Assembly (NCBI RefSeq): GCF_021021555.1
Contig: NZ_JAINWA010000001.1
Span: 1,488,001-1,552,000 of the forward strand
Origin: Teretinema zuelzerae
GTDB taxonomy: Bacteria; Spirochaetota; Spirochaetia; Treponematales; Treponemataceae
Direction: 5' to 3'
DNA: 64,000 nt
In this document: positions 1 through 8,758 of the stretch, piece by piece
How positions within the stretch are numbered: position 1 is the first letter of the stretch
Layout: each line of letters starts with the position of its first letter
Program-made: the position numbers and the translations under genes
Notes under the pieces: generated by a model
What the model was told of the DNA's origin: nothing
What the model saw: the letters and a program-made list of their open reading frames with translations, nothing else
Databases searched by the model: none

Positions 1-1271
1 ACAACCGTCCTGGACGACAGGGCGCCGATCTCTCCCGCGGACGCCTGGCTCCGTTCGGCGAGCTTGCGCACTTCGGATGCGACTACGGCAAAGCCCTTGC
101 CTGATTCTCCCGCCCGCGCGGCTTCGATCGCGGCATTCAATGCCAGAAGATTGGTTTGGCGGGCAATTTCTTCGATTATCGAAATTTTCGCCGCGATCTC
201 CTTCATCATGCTCACCGCTTCGCGCACCGCGATGCCGCTTTCCTCGGCGTCCTGAGCCGCTTTCACCGCGATTCGATCCGTCTCGGTAGCGTTGTCGCTG
301 CTCTGTTGAACCGCGCCCGACATCTGCTCCATCGAGGCGGAAACCTCTTCGGCAAGCGACGCCTGCTCGGTCGCGCCCTGAGACAGCTGCTGGGCAGTAC
401 CGCTTAGCTCGATGCTGCCTGCCTTCACATTCCGCGAAATTTCCCCGGAATGGGCTATGACGTCCATGAGCGTTTCTTTCATCTGATCGATGATTCTCGC
501 CAGATTTCCGAATTCGTCTTTTCTTGTTCGGTGCGCTTCGTCCATGAGAACAGTCAGATCTCCGCCCCCGATTTTCTGCGCGAATAATCCGGTATCGACC
601 AACGGCCTTGTCAACAGATTCGTGAGAATCAAGCCGGACACCACAGAAATAAAAACAATAACGCTCATAATAACGACAAGAATGATCAAAGCGGCGGCGA
701 ACCCGCTTTGAGCCATCGTATAATTCTTCTGAGTTTCAGCAGTCATTATACCGGTCAGTTCGTCCATCGCCGTGCGCGTCCTGGAGAACGCAGCGGAATA
801 CGGTCCAAAATACACGCCGCTCGCTTCGTCGAGGCGTTTTGCCCCCAGTGCGTCTACAATTTTAGAAGTCAGGCTTTGCATTTCGGCATAGCCGTCTTTA
901 TATTGCCGGAAGAAATCCTTTCCATCCAAGCCGGCTGCGACAGAAACCTTTTCGAATACCTCAAACCGCTGATTAACCTGTTCAATATTCGCTTTCGCTT
1001 CGGTTATATACGACGAGACATCTACGTCTGCGCCCATGCCCAAATTATTGAGCGCATGGGAAATCGCGATGCTTGATTGATACGCGTCGCGGTCGGCTTC
1101 CAACAAATGCTGTATGCCTACAAGCCCCTCGTTATAAATGCCGTCAGTCGCGGAATTCATGCCGGTCAACGTATAAAAAACATAGCCGAACCCGCCGATT
1201 ATCACCGTGATGATCAGGGCGAACACAACGAAAAGCTTGGACCGAACCCTTAAATCTCTTAATTTGAACAT
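1..1271 (-). CDS. Methyl-accepting chemotaxis protein (3' end outside window)
   Basis: Membrane chemoreceptor that would signal to CheA/CheW. Translating the minus strand from the ATG at 1271 gives about 423 residues before the window edge. There is an N-terminal membrane helix (about 13-35), a helical periplasmic sensor region, a second helix (about 190-215), a HAMP linker, then the cytoplasmic signalling domain. The conserved hairpin tip is visible ([20 protein letters not shown], then [16 protein letters not shown]), so the family is certain. An AGGTG ribosome site lies 7 bases upstream of the ATG. The C-terminal helix of the signalling domain and the stop are beyond position 1. The ligand cannot be predicted. 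Confidence 0.95.
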   Translation of the reverse strand, partial: MFKLRDLRVRSKLFVVFALIITVIIGGFGYVFYTLTGMNSATDGIYNEGLVGIQHLLEADRDAYQSSIAISHALNNLGMGADVDVSSYITEAKANIEQVNQRFEVFEKVSVAAGLDGKDFFRQYKDGYAEMQSLTSKIVDALGAKRLDEASGVYFGPYSAAFSRTRTAMDELTGIMTAETQKNYTMAQSGFAAALIILVVIMSVIVFISVVSGLILTNLLTRPLVDTGLFAQKIGGGDLTVLMDEAHRTRKDEFGNLARIIDQMKETLMDVIAHSGEISRNVKAGSIELSGTAQQLSQGATEQASLAEEVSASMEQMSGAVQQSSDNATETDRIAVKAAQDAEESGIAVREAVSMMKEIAAKISIIEEIARQTNLLALNAAIEAARAGESGKGFAVVASEVRKLAERSQASAGEIGALSSRTV

Positions 1272-1367
1272 CTCATTGCACCTCGCTTCATACAATTCTC
1301 GTATATGAAGAATGAAAGCGCAAATAAAAAGACAATACAGGTTCTGCAAAAAAGACGCGCGGAGCCG

Positions 1368-2270
1368 TTATCTCAAGACCTGATTATAGAGGCCTTGCAG
1401 AAAGGGCAGCGCCATCCATACGGAAAAAAGAAACAAAAGCAGATATCCTAAGAACTCGATGCCGGCGGAGATTCTTCCAAGAAAAACTGTATTGCTTTTT
1501 AGGCCGAGGAAGAGACCGGTCCGGCCGAACCAGGCAAGATAGCCCGCGAGAATGATCGGAACGCTCATTCCAAGAGACATCGACAATACGGACAGTATAC
1601 CCAGGAAAAATCTATCGAGCGTCAGGGCGAGAACCAAAACCAAAATAGCGCCGGGACAGGGATATACTCCGCTGGCGAAGAGCGCCCCCAAACTCATCCG
1701 TCCCGCCTTGCTTCTTTTCTCTTCGGTTGGGATCGAAAAGAATTCGCGCAGGGACATGACAAGCAGCAGCAGGGAAGCTGCAACCAACAGACTGTAGGAT
1801 CCGCCCTCGAGATACCGGGCAAGAGCGTCGGTTTTGCCCGATATTGCTCCGCCAACTCCCTTGAAAGCGCTCATGACCGCTATGGAGGCGCCGCCGTGCA
1901 ACACCGCGAGAAACACGCCGGTCAGCAGGGGTTCGATCGGAGGAGCTTTGCGCGCCAGATACAGGGAAAACACGACCGTTTTGCGATGCCCGGGACCTGA
2001 GGCGTGAAGAACTCCGTAGACAAAGGAAAAGCCGAGAATGCCCCAGAGCATCGACCAGGAGCCTTCCTCTCCGTATGCCGTGAAGGCTTCAGCTAAAGAA
2101 GAACGAATCTCCGATTGTCTGGATACGAGCGAGGCGTCTGCCGGCGCGGTTCTCACCGAAGGAGAGGTCCCCGAACCGGTGAAGGGATTCGCCCGGAGGG
2201 GCAAGGAAACCGACGCGAGAATCAATACAACGGCAAGCAAGGCCTTCCCCGCAGACCCGTTACCAGACAA
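1368..2270 (-). CDS. NicO/RcnA-family nickel/cobalt-type transporter
   Basis: Polytopic inner-membrane protein of about 300 residues related to the NicO/RcnA metal transporters. The family signature HASGPGHRKT lies in the first transporter helix after an N-terminal hydrophobic segment, and the second signature ASGVYPCPGAILVLVLAL lies in the middle. Six or so helices can be drawn. It is the last gene of feoA-feoB-DUF1007-nicO. The frame is open to a TTG at 2276, but a GGGAGA ribosome site at 2277-2282 sits directly against that codon and 6 bases from the TTG at 2270, so I prefer 2270. It overlaps the DUF1007 gene by 11 bases. Linkage to a DUF1007 gene is common for this family. Whether it moves Ni, Co, Zn or Fe, and in which direction, cannot be read from the sequence. 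Confidence 0.85.
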   Translation of the reverse strand: MSGNGSAGKALLAVVLILASVSLPLRANPFTGSGTSPSVRTAPADASLVSRQSEIRSSLAEAFTAYGEEGSWSMLWGILGFSFVYGVLHASGPGHRKTVVFSLYLARKAPPIEPLLTGVFLAVLHGGASIAVMSAFKGVGGAISGKTDALARYLEGGSYSLLVAASLLLLVMSLREFFSIPTEEKRSKAGRMSLGALFASGVYPCPGAILVLVLALTLDRFFLGILSVLSMSLGMSVPIILAGYLAWFGRTGLFLGLKSNTVFLGRISAGIEFLGYLLLFLFSVWMALPFLQGLYNQVLR

Positions 2271-2913
2271 GAACAATCTCCCGGGGATAATACGTCATCA
2301 AGCCTTTTTTCCATTCATAGTACACGGTCGTGTCGTCGATAGCACCCTTGGGATTGTAGTACACCGGGAAGCTGCGGTTCTCCCGGATTTCGTAACGCGG
2401 AGAGACTTCGCCTCCGTGGGTCAGTACGACGGGATTTTTCTCGGTATAGGAGATATCGCAGAAAAACGTATAATCGTATACCGCCAGCGCAAGCTCGTTT
2501 CCGCTCGTCGAAGAAAGGTCGACGAAGAACCGATAGGACAGCTTCCCGTCGGTTTGCTTCGCGGAAAAGCGCTGTATCTCTTTCGGATTCGATCTGGTGG
2601 AACCTTCCCTGATGAAGGTGAAATAGTAATAGTTTTTTAGATTGCTGAAGGCTCCCGCGAATACGTCCCGGCTTTCCTGCTCGGAAAATTTTCCGTCCTG
2701 ATTCAAATCAAAGCCGTGAATGATGTCGGCGCTGAAAAACTCGTCGAAGGTCCATTCCAGCCAGCAACCGGAAAGCGCGTCTCCGTCCCATACGAATTCT
2801 GCGGAACTCTTCAGGAACATATGCGGATGCGCATGCGCAAAAGACGCCGCGCATGCTAAAACAAGAATTAGAACGAGCTTCCTCACGGCGCGCGGCGATT
2901 GAACCCGGCTCAT
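2260..2913 (-). CDS. DUF1007-family periplasmic protein
   Basis: Exported protein of 217 residues. A positively charged start and hydrophobic stretch ending AASFAHA form a signal peptide, and the mature protein begins HPHMF, the histidine-rich N-terminus usual in DUF1007. An acidic EF-hand-like stretch (DLNQDGKFSEQE) lies near residue 80. The reading frame is open further upstream, but the ATG at 2913 forms an ATGA overlap with the feoB stop and has GGGAAG 9 bases upstream, so I take that start. In other bacteria DUF1007 proteins are adjacent or fused to NicO transporters. A role in presenting metal to the transporter is inference. Confidence 0.85.
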   Translation of the reverse strand: MSRVQSPRAVRKLVLILVLACAASFAHAHPHMFLKSSAEFVWDGDALSGCWLEWTFDEFFSADIIHGFDLNQDGKFSEQESRDVFAGAFSNLKNYYYFTFIREGSTRSNPKEIQRFSAKQTDGKLSYRFFVDLSSTSGNELALAVYDYTFFCDISYTEKNPVVLTHGGEVSPRYEIRENRSFPVYYNPKGAIDDTTVYYEWKKGLMTYYPREIVLVW

Positions 2914-4916
2914 ATCCATATGCTTCCCGCCGTATACGCAAGCGCCGAAAAAAACCAGGCAACGAAAAGCTGAAACCCTACAGCCGCCGCGGTCCACTTA
3001 AGGGAAGCGAACTCTCTGCGCATAGCCGCCACCGCGGCGAGACACGGAGTATAGAGAAGGGTAAAAACAAGGAAGGACGCGGCAGAAAGCGGCGTAAAGT
3101 ACGAGGCCAGGCCTTCCGGAAGAACAACCGACAAGGTGCTGATGACCGCTTCCTTCGCGGTAAATCCGCTCACCAGGGCGGCTACGGCCTGCCAGTTGTC
3201 GAAGCCGTTCAACGCGAACAGCGGAGCGACGAAAGAGCCGAGCGAAGCAAGAATACTGAGAGAGCTGTCCTCCGCAAGATGAAAGCCCCACGTCAGATTG
3301 GTCAAAAGCCACACGATCAGCGAGCCGAGAAAAATAATGGTGAATGCCCGGCTGATGAAGTCCTGAACCTTCGACCATAAATGGATGCGAAGCGCGGAAA
3401 AGGATGGAAGACGATACACCGGAAGCTCAAGAACAAAGGGAACCGAATTCCCCTTGAATATCGTATTCTTAAAAATCAGGCCGCTTATTACCGCGACGAC
3501 GATGCCGCCGAAGTACAGGAGCATCATCACCAGAGCGGTATGATTCGGGAAAAAAGCGGCGCAGAAAACCGAATACACTGGAACCTTGGCCGAACAGGAC
3601 ATGAAGGGGGCAAGCAAAATCGTCAGCTTTCTGTCCCTTTCGCTCGAGAGCGTCCTTGTCGCCATTACGGCGGGCACGGTGCATCCGAATCCGATCAGCA
3701 TCGGGACGAAGGACCTGCCGGACAGGCCGATCTTGCGCAGCAGCGAATCGAGAACGAAGGCGACCCGGGCCATGTATCCTGAGTCTTCAAGAAGAGAAAG
3801 AAAGAAAAACAGAATAACGATGATCGGAAGGAAGGATAACACGCTCCCCACTCCGGTCAAGGCTCCGTCTACTATCAACGAACGCATCCAGGGATTTACG
3901 CCCGCTCGTTCCAAACCTGAAGCGGACAATTGTACGACTAAATCCACCGCGGCGGAGAACAGGTCCGATATCGCGCTTCCTATCGGCCCGAATGTTATCC
4001 AGAACACCGTCGCCATCACGAGAACGAACACGGGAATGCCGAAATACGCATGAGTCAACACGCGGTCTATCTTGATCGAGCGTTCCTGCTCCCGCGACTC
4101 TCCGCGCGAACGCACTATGGTTTTTAAAACAAGTTTTTCGATGAAGGCATACCGCATATCTGCTATGGCGGCTTCGCGGTCGGTTCCCAGATCATGTTCC
4201 ATTTCTGAAACGATCTTTTTTACGATGTCTTTATCGGTTTGAGTCAAATCGAGCGCTTTCTCAAGAGGAGGATCGCCTTCGATCAATTTAGTGGCGGCAA
4301 ACCGCGGTTCGAAACCGATCCGGCGGGAATTGTCTTCAATTATATGAGTGATGGCATGCAAGGCCTTGTGGACAGGACCGGCGCAAAAATCGATTTTTCG
4401 CGGAGAATTGCCTGAAAGGGGCGATTTCCCCGTCGCCGCGTCCTGCACCCGCTCCAGAAGCTCGTCGATGCCCTCGCCCTTATTCGCTACTATGGGAATG
4501 ATGAAAAGCCCCAGTTCCTGCTCCATGGTGGCGAAGTCGATCGTCATGCCGTTGGAACGGACCTCGTCCATCATATTAAGGGCAAGCACCATCGGAATGC
4601 CGAGGGTCATCAACTGGAGGGTAAGATAGAGGTTTCGTTCAATATTGGTGGCATCGAGGATGTTGACGATGACGGCGGGCCTTTCATGGACGAGAAAATC
4701 CCTGGAAACCACTTCTTCGGCGGTAAACGGCGAAAGCGAATAAATCCCGGGCAGATCGACGACAGTCATCGTCCCGTTCTTCCGCACCGTGCCTTCTTTC
4801 TTTTCCACGGTAACGCCGGGAAAATTCCCGACATGCTGATTGCTTCCGGTCAGCTGATTGAAAAGAGAGGTTTTTCCGCAATTCTGGTTTCCGGCGAGCG
4901 CGATGTGAAGGTTCAT
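2910..4916 (-). CDS. feoB: Ferrous iron transport GTPase/permease FeoB
   Basis: Imports Fe(II) across the inner membrane. The 668 residues have the expected order: an N-terminal G-protein domain with the P-loop GNQNCGKTSLFN (about 9-20), DLPGIYSLSPF (G3), NMMDE (G4), a helical spacer (about 170-270), then a polytopic membrane domain with two Gate-like regions (LLEDSGYMARVAFVLD, and FISRAFTIIFLGSLIVW). The length is slightly below the roughly 700 residues common in the family and nothing appears truncated. Its start overlaps the feoA stop and its stop overlaps the DUF1007 start, both as 4-base ATGA junctions, implying translational coupling along the operon. Confidence 0.97.
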   Translation of the reverse strand: MNLHIALAGNQNCGKTSLFNQLTGSNQHVGNFPGVTVEKKEGTVRKNGTMTVVDLPGIYSLSPFTAEEVVSRDFLVHERPAVIVNILDATNIERNLYLTLQLMTLGIPMVLALNMMDEVRSNGMTIDFATMEQELGLFIIPIVANKGEGIDELLERVQDAATGKSPLSGNSPRKIDFCAGPVHKALHAITHIIEDNSRRIGFEPRFAATKLIEGDPPLEKALDLTQTDKDIVKKIVSEMEHDLGTDREAAIADMRYAFIEKLVLKTIVRSRGESREQERSIKIDRVLTHAYFGIPVFVLVMATVFWITFGPIGSAISDLFSAAVDLVVQLSASGLERAGVNPWMRSLIVDGALTGVGSVLSFLPIIVILFFFLSLLEDSGYMARVAFVLDSLLRKIGLSGRSFVPMLIGFGCTVPAVMATRTLSSERDRKLTILLAPFMSCSAKVPVYSVFCAAFFPNHTALVMMLLYFGGIVVAVISGLIFKNTIFKGNSVPFVLELPVYRLPSFSALRIHLWSKVQDFISRAFTIIFLGSLIVWLLTNLTWGFHLAEDSSLSILASLGSFVAPLFALNGFDNWQAVAALVSGFTAKEAVISTLSVVLPEGLASYFTPLSAASFLVFTLLYTPCLAAVAAMRREFASLKWTAAAVGFQLFVAWFFSALAYTAGSIWI

Positions 4917-5146
4917 TGGCTTACGACCTTAACCCGTATGTTCCGGGCGTCTTCTCCGCGCAAAGTCAGCTCGTATCCGCGAAGACTCAATTCCAGCGGA
5001 TCGCCGAACGGAGCTGTTTTCCGCACCAGCACCTTTGTCCCGGGCGTAAGCCCCATGTCGAGCAGCCTGCGCCGCAAAGCGCCCGTTCCGCCCACAGCTT
5101 CAATTATCCCGGACTCCCCGGGCTTCATCCCACTTAAATCTCGCAC
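4913..5146 (-). CDS. feoA: Ferrous iron transport protein FeoA
   Basis: Small SH3-like cytosolic partner of FeoB, 77 residues. The typical sequence LRRRLLDMGLTPGTKVLVRKTAPFGDP-like block is present in parts (LLDMGLTPGTKV, APFGDPLEL). The start codon is GTG at 5146 with GGGG 7 bases upstream. An internal ATG six codons in has no usable ribosome site. First gene of the feo operon, transcribed away from the DtxR-type regulator. Two GTTAACCC copies lie immediately upstream. Confidence 0.95.
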   Translation of the reverse strand: MRDLSGMKPGESGIIEAVGGTGALRRRLLDMGLTPGTKVLVRKTAPFGDPLELSLRGYELTLRGEDARNIRVKVVSQ

Positions 5147-5148
5147 TT

Positions 5149-5173
5149 GTTAACCCCGGTTGTTCGTTAACCC
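5149..5173. promoter_or_regulatory. Direct repeat of GTTAACCC, candidate metal-regulator operator
   Basis: The 75-base gap between feoA (GTG at 5146) and the DtxR-family gene (ATG at 5222) contains GTTAACCC at 5149-5156 and again at 5166-5173, exactly 17 bases apart. GTTAAC is itself a palindrome. The first copy overlaps the feoA ribosome site. Position and repetition suggest a regulator binding region. No match to a specific published DtxR/MntR box is claimed. Confidence 0.45.
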
Positions 5174-5186
5174 TAGCGAATTTCAG

Positions 5187-5215
5187 TTGTTTTGTCAAAG
5201 GATATCAGATATAGT
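5187..5215 (+). promoter_or_regulatory. Putative promoter of the DtxR-family gene
   Basis: TTGTTT (5187-5192), a 17-base spacer and TATAGT (5210-5215). The expected transcript start falls on or next to the ATG at 5222, so the mRNA could be leaderless. GGGG lies only 2 bases before that ATG. Confidence 0.4.
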
Positions 5216-5221
5216 GGGGAT

Positions 5222-5617
5222 ATGCCCGATTCATTAACCGCGTCAAAACAGGATTACCTGGAAACGATACTCGATTTCACGGCTGAAGCAGGACAGGTGC
5301 GCTCGATAGACATAGCGCGCGCGCTCGGCGTATCCCGCGCAAGCGTCAACAAGTCGTTAGGCTTTTTAAAAGAATCAGGCCTCATCGAACACGAGCATTA
5401 CGGCGACGTAAAACTCACAGAAGCCGGATTGCGGGCCGCGCGCCAGGTGAGGGCGAGGCATAACCTGCTCAAACTCTTCCTGATCGACATCCTTAAAGTT
5501 TCCCCTGATACGGCCGAACAGGACGCCTGCCGGATGGAGCACGCGATAAGCCGTGAAACGGTCGAAAAACTCGAGGTGTACCTTAAAACAACCCTCGCCC
5601 AAAACAACGCGGAATAA
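5222..5617 (+). CDS. DtxR/MntR-family metal-dependent transcriptional regulator
   Basis: Metal-sensing repressor of 131 residues. An N-terminal winged helix (SIDIARALGVSRASVNKSLGFL, about 28-50) is followed by the dimerisation/metal domain with the conserved run ARHNLLKLFL and then DACRMEHAIS, giving the His, Cys, Glu and His ligands typical of the family. There is no C-terminal SH3-like domain, so it is MntR-sized rather than DtxR-sized. The frame also opens at a TTG (5192), but that would lie inside the promoter, so the ATG at 5222 is preferred. Being divergent from feoAB, it is the natural candidate to control iron uptake. Confidence 0.9.
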   Translation: MPDSLTASKQDYLETILDFTAEAGQVRSIDIARALGVSRASVNKSLGFLKESGLIEHEHYGDVKLTEAGLRAARQVRARHNLLKLFLIDILKVSPDTAEQDACRMEHAISRETVEKLEVYLKTTLAQNNAE

Positions 5618-5640
5618 ACTTCTGTACGCGTAATCAATAA

Positions 5641-5678
5641 AAAAGGCTGTCCGGGCTTTGATCCCCGGACAGCCTTTT
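5641..5678. terminator. Strong bidirectional terminator after the DtxR-family gene
   Basis: A perfect 15-bp inverted repeat (5641-5655 with 5664-5678, core GGCTGTCCGGG) has an 8-base loop and A/T tracts on both sides, so it can stop transcription in both directions between the convergent regulator and hydrogenase operon. Confidence 0.9.
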
Positions 5679-5687
5679 TATTATGGG

Positions 5688-5794
5688 GACCTCTAAAAAC
5701 TTCAGTTTTTAGAGGTCTACCTTAATATAAGTGTAAATCCTGTAAGGATTTACAAGGGCACCGAGGAAAACTAACCAAGTTTTTCGAGGTGCCC
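5688..5794. repeat. Three consecutive hairpins between convergent genes
   Basis: Three separate inverted repeats follow the terminator: 5688-5700 with 5705-5717 (13 bp perfect, loop TTCA), 5732-5741 with 5745-5754 (10 bp perfect, 3-base loop), and 5756-5762 with 5788-5794 (7 bp, continued by an inner 6-bp stem 5767-5772/5778-5783). The last ends 14 bases beyond the stop of the final hydrogenase gene. A short mobile palindromic element or a stack of mRNA-3'-end structures are both possible. Confidence 0.6.
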
Positions 5795-5808
5795 TATGCG
5801 TGAAGCGA

Positions 5809-7254
5809 TCAGCTTCCTTTTTCTACGTATTTTTTCAATTGCGCGCTTGCGACCTTCGGGTTTGTAATAACGGAAGGTCCGGCGATGCAGCCGCCGGGAC
5901 AGGCCATAACTTCGACCAGGTTTGCTTCGCAGGGCTTCTTCTCGGCAGCGGCCTTGCCGAAAGCTTTCAGCTGCTTCATTCCGGCGACATCGAGCCCGTT
6001 GATCACGAAGGGCCGCAGGTTTTCCGGATGCTTCAACCGGACGCGCACCGCTTCCGCGACTCCGCCGGACTGCGCGAAATTCCGTCCGCTCGCGGTCGGC
6101 TGCTGTCCGCATACGATCACTTCGCATTCGCCGATGTCGATTTCCTTGGCGACGAACAGGGCTCCGATCTCTTCTGCGGAAAGCACGTAATCCACATGGG
6201 AATCGTCCAAGCCTTCCTTCCGCTTGGCGAGGCAGGGACCGATGAACACGGTCACGTACTCGGGGTCTTCCTTCTTCGCCATTTCAGCCGTGTAGTGCAT
6301 GGGCGATCGCGTGTCGGATACGCAGGGGATCAGGTCGGGAGCGTGAATCTGCACCGCGCGCACATAGGCCGGACAGCATGACGTCGTCATGAGGGTGTCT
6401 CCGTGCTCCATGCGTTCCTCGAACTCGTGAGCCTCTTTGTCGGCGGTGATGTCCGCGCCGACCGCGACTTCGAAGGTTTTATGGAAGCCGGCCGCCTTGA
6501 AAGCTCCTTCGAGCTGGCCCGGCTGTGCGCGGAACTGGGCGGCGATCGCCGGAGCGTACATCGCCACGACCTTTTTTCCCTCCATCAGCTTGCGGATCAC
6601 GTCTACGATCTGGCCCTTGTCCATCATCGCCCCGAAGGGGCACTCCCGCATGCAAGCGCCGCAGAAGGTGCACTTCGAGTAATCGATGCGTTCCTTGCCG
6701 TTCTCGTCCTTGCTGATCGCTCCGACCGGGCAGGCTTCCTCGCAGGGAACGGGAATACGGATGATCGCGTGATACGGACAGTTCTGCATGCAGATGCCGC
6801 AGTTCACGCAAGCCTCGGGATCTATATGGGCGCGTCCGCCGGTGATGTCGATGCACTTCTTCGGGCAATTCATCATGCAGGGCCGCGCGATGCACGCCTG
6901 GCACGCGTTGGTTACCATATAATGAGCGCGGACGCAGGCGTTGCAAGCGTCGTCCAGAACCGTCAGCATCGGCTCGGTCGGCTTTTCGCGCTCCAGGGCT
7001 TCCTTCGCGTATTCGGCAAGCTTCTTTTCGTCGTCGTAGTCTTCCACGCTGTGTCCCAGCCGTGCCATCACGCGCAGGCGCAGCACTTCGCGATCGTGGT
7101 AAATGCAGCATCTGCGCGGCTCGGAATTCCGGGGAGCCATTTCGCGAGGAATATAATGCACGCCTTCTTCCAGCTTTCCGGCCAGTTGAAGCTTCGCGAT
7201 CCGTACAAGGATTTCGCGCTTGATCTGCGCGGCACCATTGTTGATATTAAGCAT
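5809..7254 (-). CDS. hfsD: [FeFe] hydrogenase, HfsD-like catalytic subunit
   Basis: Iron-only hydrogenase of about 481 residues that reduces protons with electrons from ferredoxin-type clusters. After an N-terminal region (about 1-95) come cysteine-rich motifs including CNACVRAHYMVTNACQAC, CVNCGICMQNCP and CTFCGACMRECP, then the H-cluster domain. All three H-cluster motifs are present: TTSCCPAYV (with both cysteines), FIGPCLAKRKE and EVMACPGGCIAG. GPC rather than MPC in the second motif is usual for this branch. The ATG at 7254 has AGGAG 7 bases upstream and overlaps the preceding gene by 8 bases. The order and neighbours match the hfsABCD operon known from Thermoanaerobacterium saccharolyticum, where the operon is needed for most H2 production. 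H2 evolution in vivo is inferred. Confidence 0.9.
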   Translation of the reverse strand: MLNINNGAAQIKREILVRIAKLQLAGKLEEGVHYIPREMAPRNSEPRRCCIYHDREVLRLRVMARLGHSVEDYDDEKKLAEYAKEALEREKPTEPMLTVLDDACNACVRAHYMVTNACQACIARPCMMNCPKKCIDITGGRAHIDPEACVNCGICMQNCPYHAIIRIPVPCEEACPVGAISKDENGKERIDYSKCTFCGACMRECPFGAMMDKGQIVDVIRKLMEGKKVVAMYAPAIAAQFRAQPGQLEGAFKAAGFHKTFEVAVGADITADKEAHEFEERMEHGDTLMTTSCCPAYVRAVQIHAPDLIPCVSDTRSPMHYTAEMAKKEDPEYVTVFIGPCLAKRKEGLDDSHVDYVLSAEEIGALFVAKEIDIGECEVIVCGQQPTASGRNFAQSGGVAEAVRVRLKHPENLRPFVINGLDVAGMKQLKAFGKAAAEKKPCEANLVEVMACPGGCIAGPSVITNPKVASAQLKKYVEKGS

Positions 7255-7504
7255 CTGCAAACTCCTGAATTTTCTGAAGCACGCCCGGCAGGGTCGCTTC
7301 AGTCATCACTTCTCCGTTTATCGTTACGAAAGGCGCCTTTCCGTTCTTCGAATCCTTGCACAGGCCGAGACAGGTGGCTCCCTCGATTTCAACCTTATCT
7401 TTCAAATCTTCCGGCAGACTCTCTTCCAGAAGAAGAATCTCCGACGCGCCCATGACGAAGCAGGCGGTTCCGGAACAGATAACGACCTTGATTTTCTCTG
7501 ACAT
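7247..7504 (-). CDS. Small thioredoxin-like 2Fe-2S ferredoxin
   Basis: Protein of 85 residues with the NuoE/HydC-like arrangement: CSGTACF (C-x4-C) near residue 10 and CLGLC (C-x3-C) near residue 48, the four ligands of a 2Fe-2S cluster in a thioredoxin fold. It lies between the phosphatase and the catalytic hydrogenase genes and probably passes electrons to or from one of the hydrogenases. The frame opens at an ATG at 7519, but GGGGGA 7 bases before the ATG at 7504 favours the shorter form. It is a paralogue of the first gene of the same operon (10488-10748). Confidence 0.85.
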   Translation of the reverse strand: MSEKIKVVICSGTACFVMGASEILLLEESLPEDLKDKVEIEGATCLGLCKDSKNGKAPFVTINGEVMTEATLPGVLQKIQEFADA

Positions 7505-7531
7505 AGCTCGATCCCCCATTTACTTTCTTGT

Positions 7532-8758
7532 TTAGAGATACCGCACCTGAACATCTTTCAGGTACTGTTCTGAAAGCAACGCTTGTATTTTTTTGACGAT
7601 ATTTCGTCTGATTTCAAGTTCAACCGGCATATTGGGATCCTGATGGGCCTCGTTGATTTTCGTTCCCACCATAAAATGAATCCTGTCGCTGTCGAGAAGC
7701 ATTTCGACGATCCGGGTGGCCCCGTTGTCGCCCTCTCCCTCGAGAATATTGCCGCCGCGCAGGGCTCCCCGCTCCAGAATCTCGGAAACCTTTCCGAGGG
7801 TGATAATGCCTTCGGTGACGAGATCGGCGCCTTCCATAACCGACATCGGCGGAATTTTCGGATCGATCTTCTTGAGCTGCAGCTTGACCGGTTTTCCGGT
7901 CTGGCGCGAGATGATGTTCGCGGTGGTTCCTCCGCACAGAATCTTCCGGCCGGGAAACGCGTTGAAATCGCGGGCCATTTCGTCGTCGTGCTCGGGATTC
8001 ACCGGCGGTCCCGTCAGAATCAAAAGGTCCCGGGGATGGCGGAAATAAATCACGCCGCAGGTGATGTCGTCCTTTGCCTTGAACGCGTCGTTCCGGTGAG
8101 CCTGCTGCACTACCAGCCTCGCGAGATCCCGCGCGCTCACGAACGGATTCTCCTGTATCTTCTCCAGCACGTAATCCTGAACCGCGCACGCGCCCCAGCC
8201 CATCGGATGGGCTTTTGTCCCCATGCCGGACTGGGTTACGCCGTCGGAAAAAAACACCAGCCGGTCGCCCGGGCGGGCCCGGTAATCGGAATAATACAGC
8301 ACGGCTTCACGGGTGGGCGCCGTTTTTTTGTTTTTCCTTTCTATAGTCGTACACTGCTTTATCGGTTCGACCACCGTATGCTGGCGAACCAGAATATAGT
8401 AGGGATTATCATACTCCATTATTCGCACGGCCGAATTCGGCTCGATATCTACGAGCGTGAACGTGGCATAGCTGATTCCCCGCTCCTTGCAGACAGGAAG
8501 AGTATTCATGATGATATTGGCGGCGCGCTTTATAGGGATGTCCGCCGCGATGAATTTCATCGCCATGGTAGCTGTCAGCGTCGAAAGTACGCCCGCCTTT
8601 ATTCCCGAGCCCAGGCCGTCCGAGAGAACCGTTATAATGCGTCCGTCGTTGTCGTGCTTCTGGGAGAGGAAGGAATCTCCTCCGGCGCCCTGCCCGGCCT
8701 TATACAGCTGGTAGTGCCCGACCTCTATGAAGGTTCCCCCGGTAAGAAGATCGCTCAT
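7532..8758 (-). CDS. hfsC: SpoIIE/PP2C-type serine phosphatase, HfsC-like
   Basis: Protein of 408 residues. The N-terminal half (about 1-240) is a SpoIIE-type phosphatase with metal-binding motifs VLSDGLGSG, LVFFSDGVTQ and DDITCGVIYF. The C-terminal 170 residues (from about LILTGPPVNPEHDDE) form a separate domain I cannot name. It starts in an ATGA overlap with the sensory hydrogenase gene, as in hfs operons. A plausible role is to translate the H2 or redox state sensed by HfsB into dephosphorylation of a target protein. The target is unknown, and no anti-sigma-factor or serine kinase gene is adjacent. Confidence 0.88.
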   Translation of the reverse strand: MSDLLTGGTFIEVGHYQLYKAGQGAGGDSFLSQKHDNDGRIITVLSDGLGSGIKAGVLSTLTATMAMKFIAADIPIKRAANIIMNTLPVCKERGISYATFTLVDIEPNSAVRIMEYDNPYYILVRQHTVVEPIKQCTTIERKNKKTAPTREAVLYYSDYRARPGDRLVFFSDGVTQSGMGTKAHPMGWGACAVQDYVLEKIQENPFVSARDLARLVVQQAHRNDAFKAKDDITCGVIYFRHPRDLLILTGPPVNPEHDDEMARDFNAFPGRKILCGGTTANIISRQTGKPVKLQLKKIDPKIPPMSVMEGADLVTEGIITLGKVSEILERGALRGGNILEGEGDNGATRIVEMLLDSDRIHFMVGTKINEAHQDPNMPVELEIRRNIVKKIQALLSEQYLKDVQVRYL

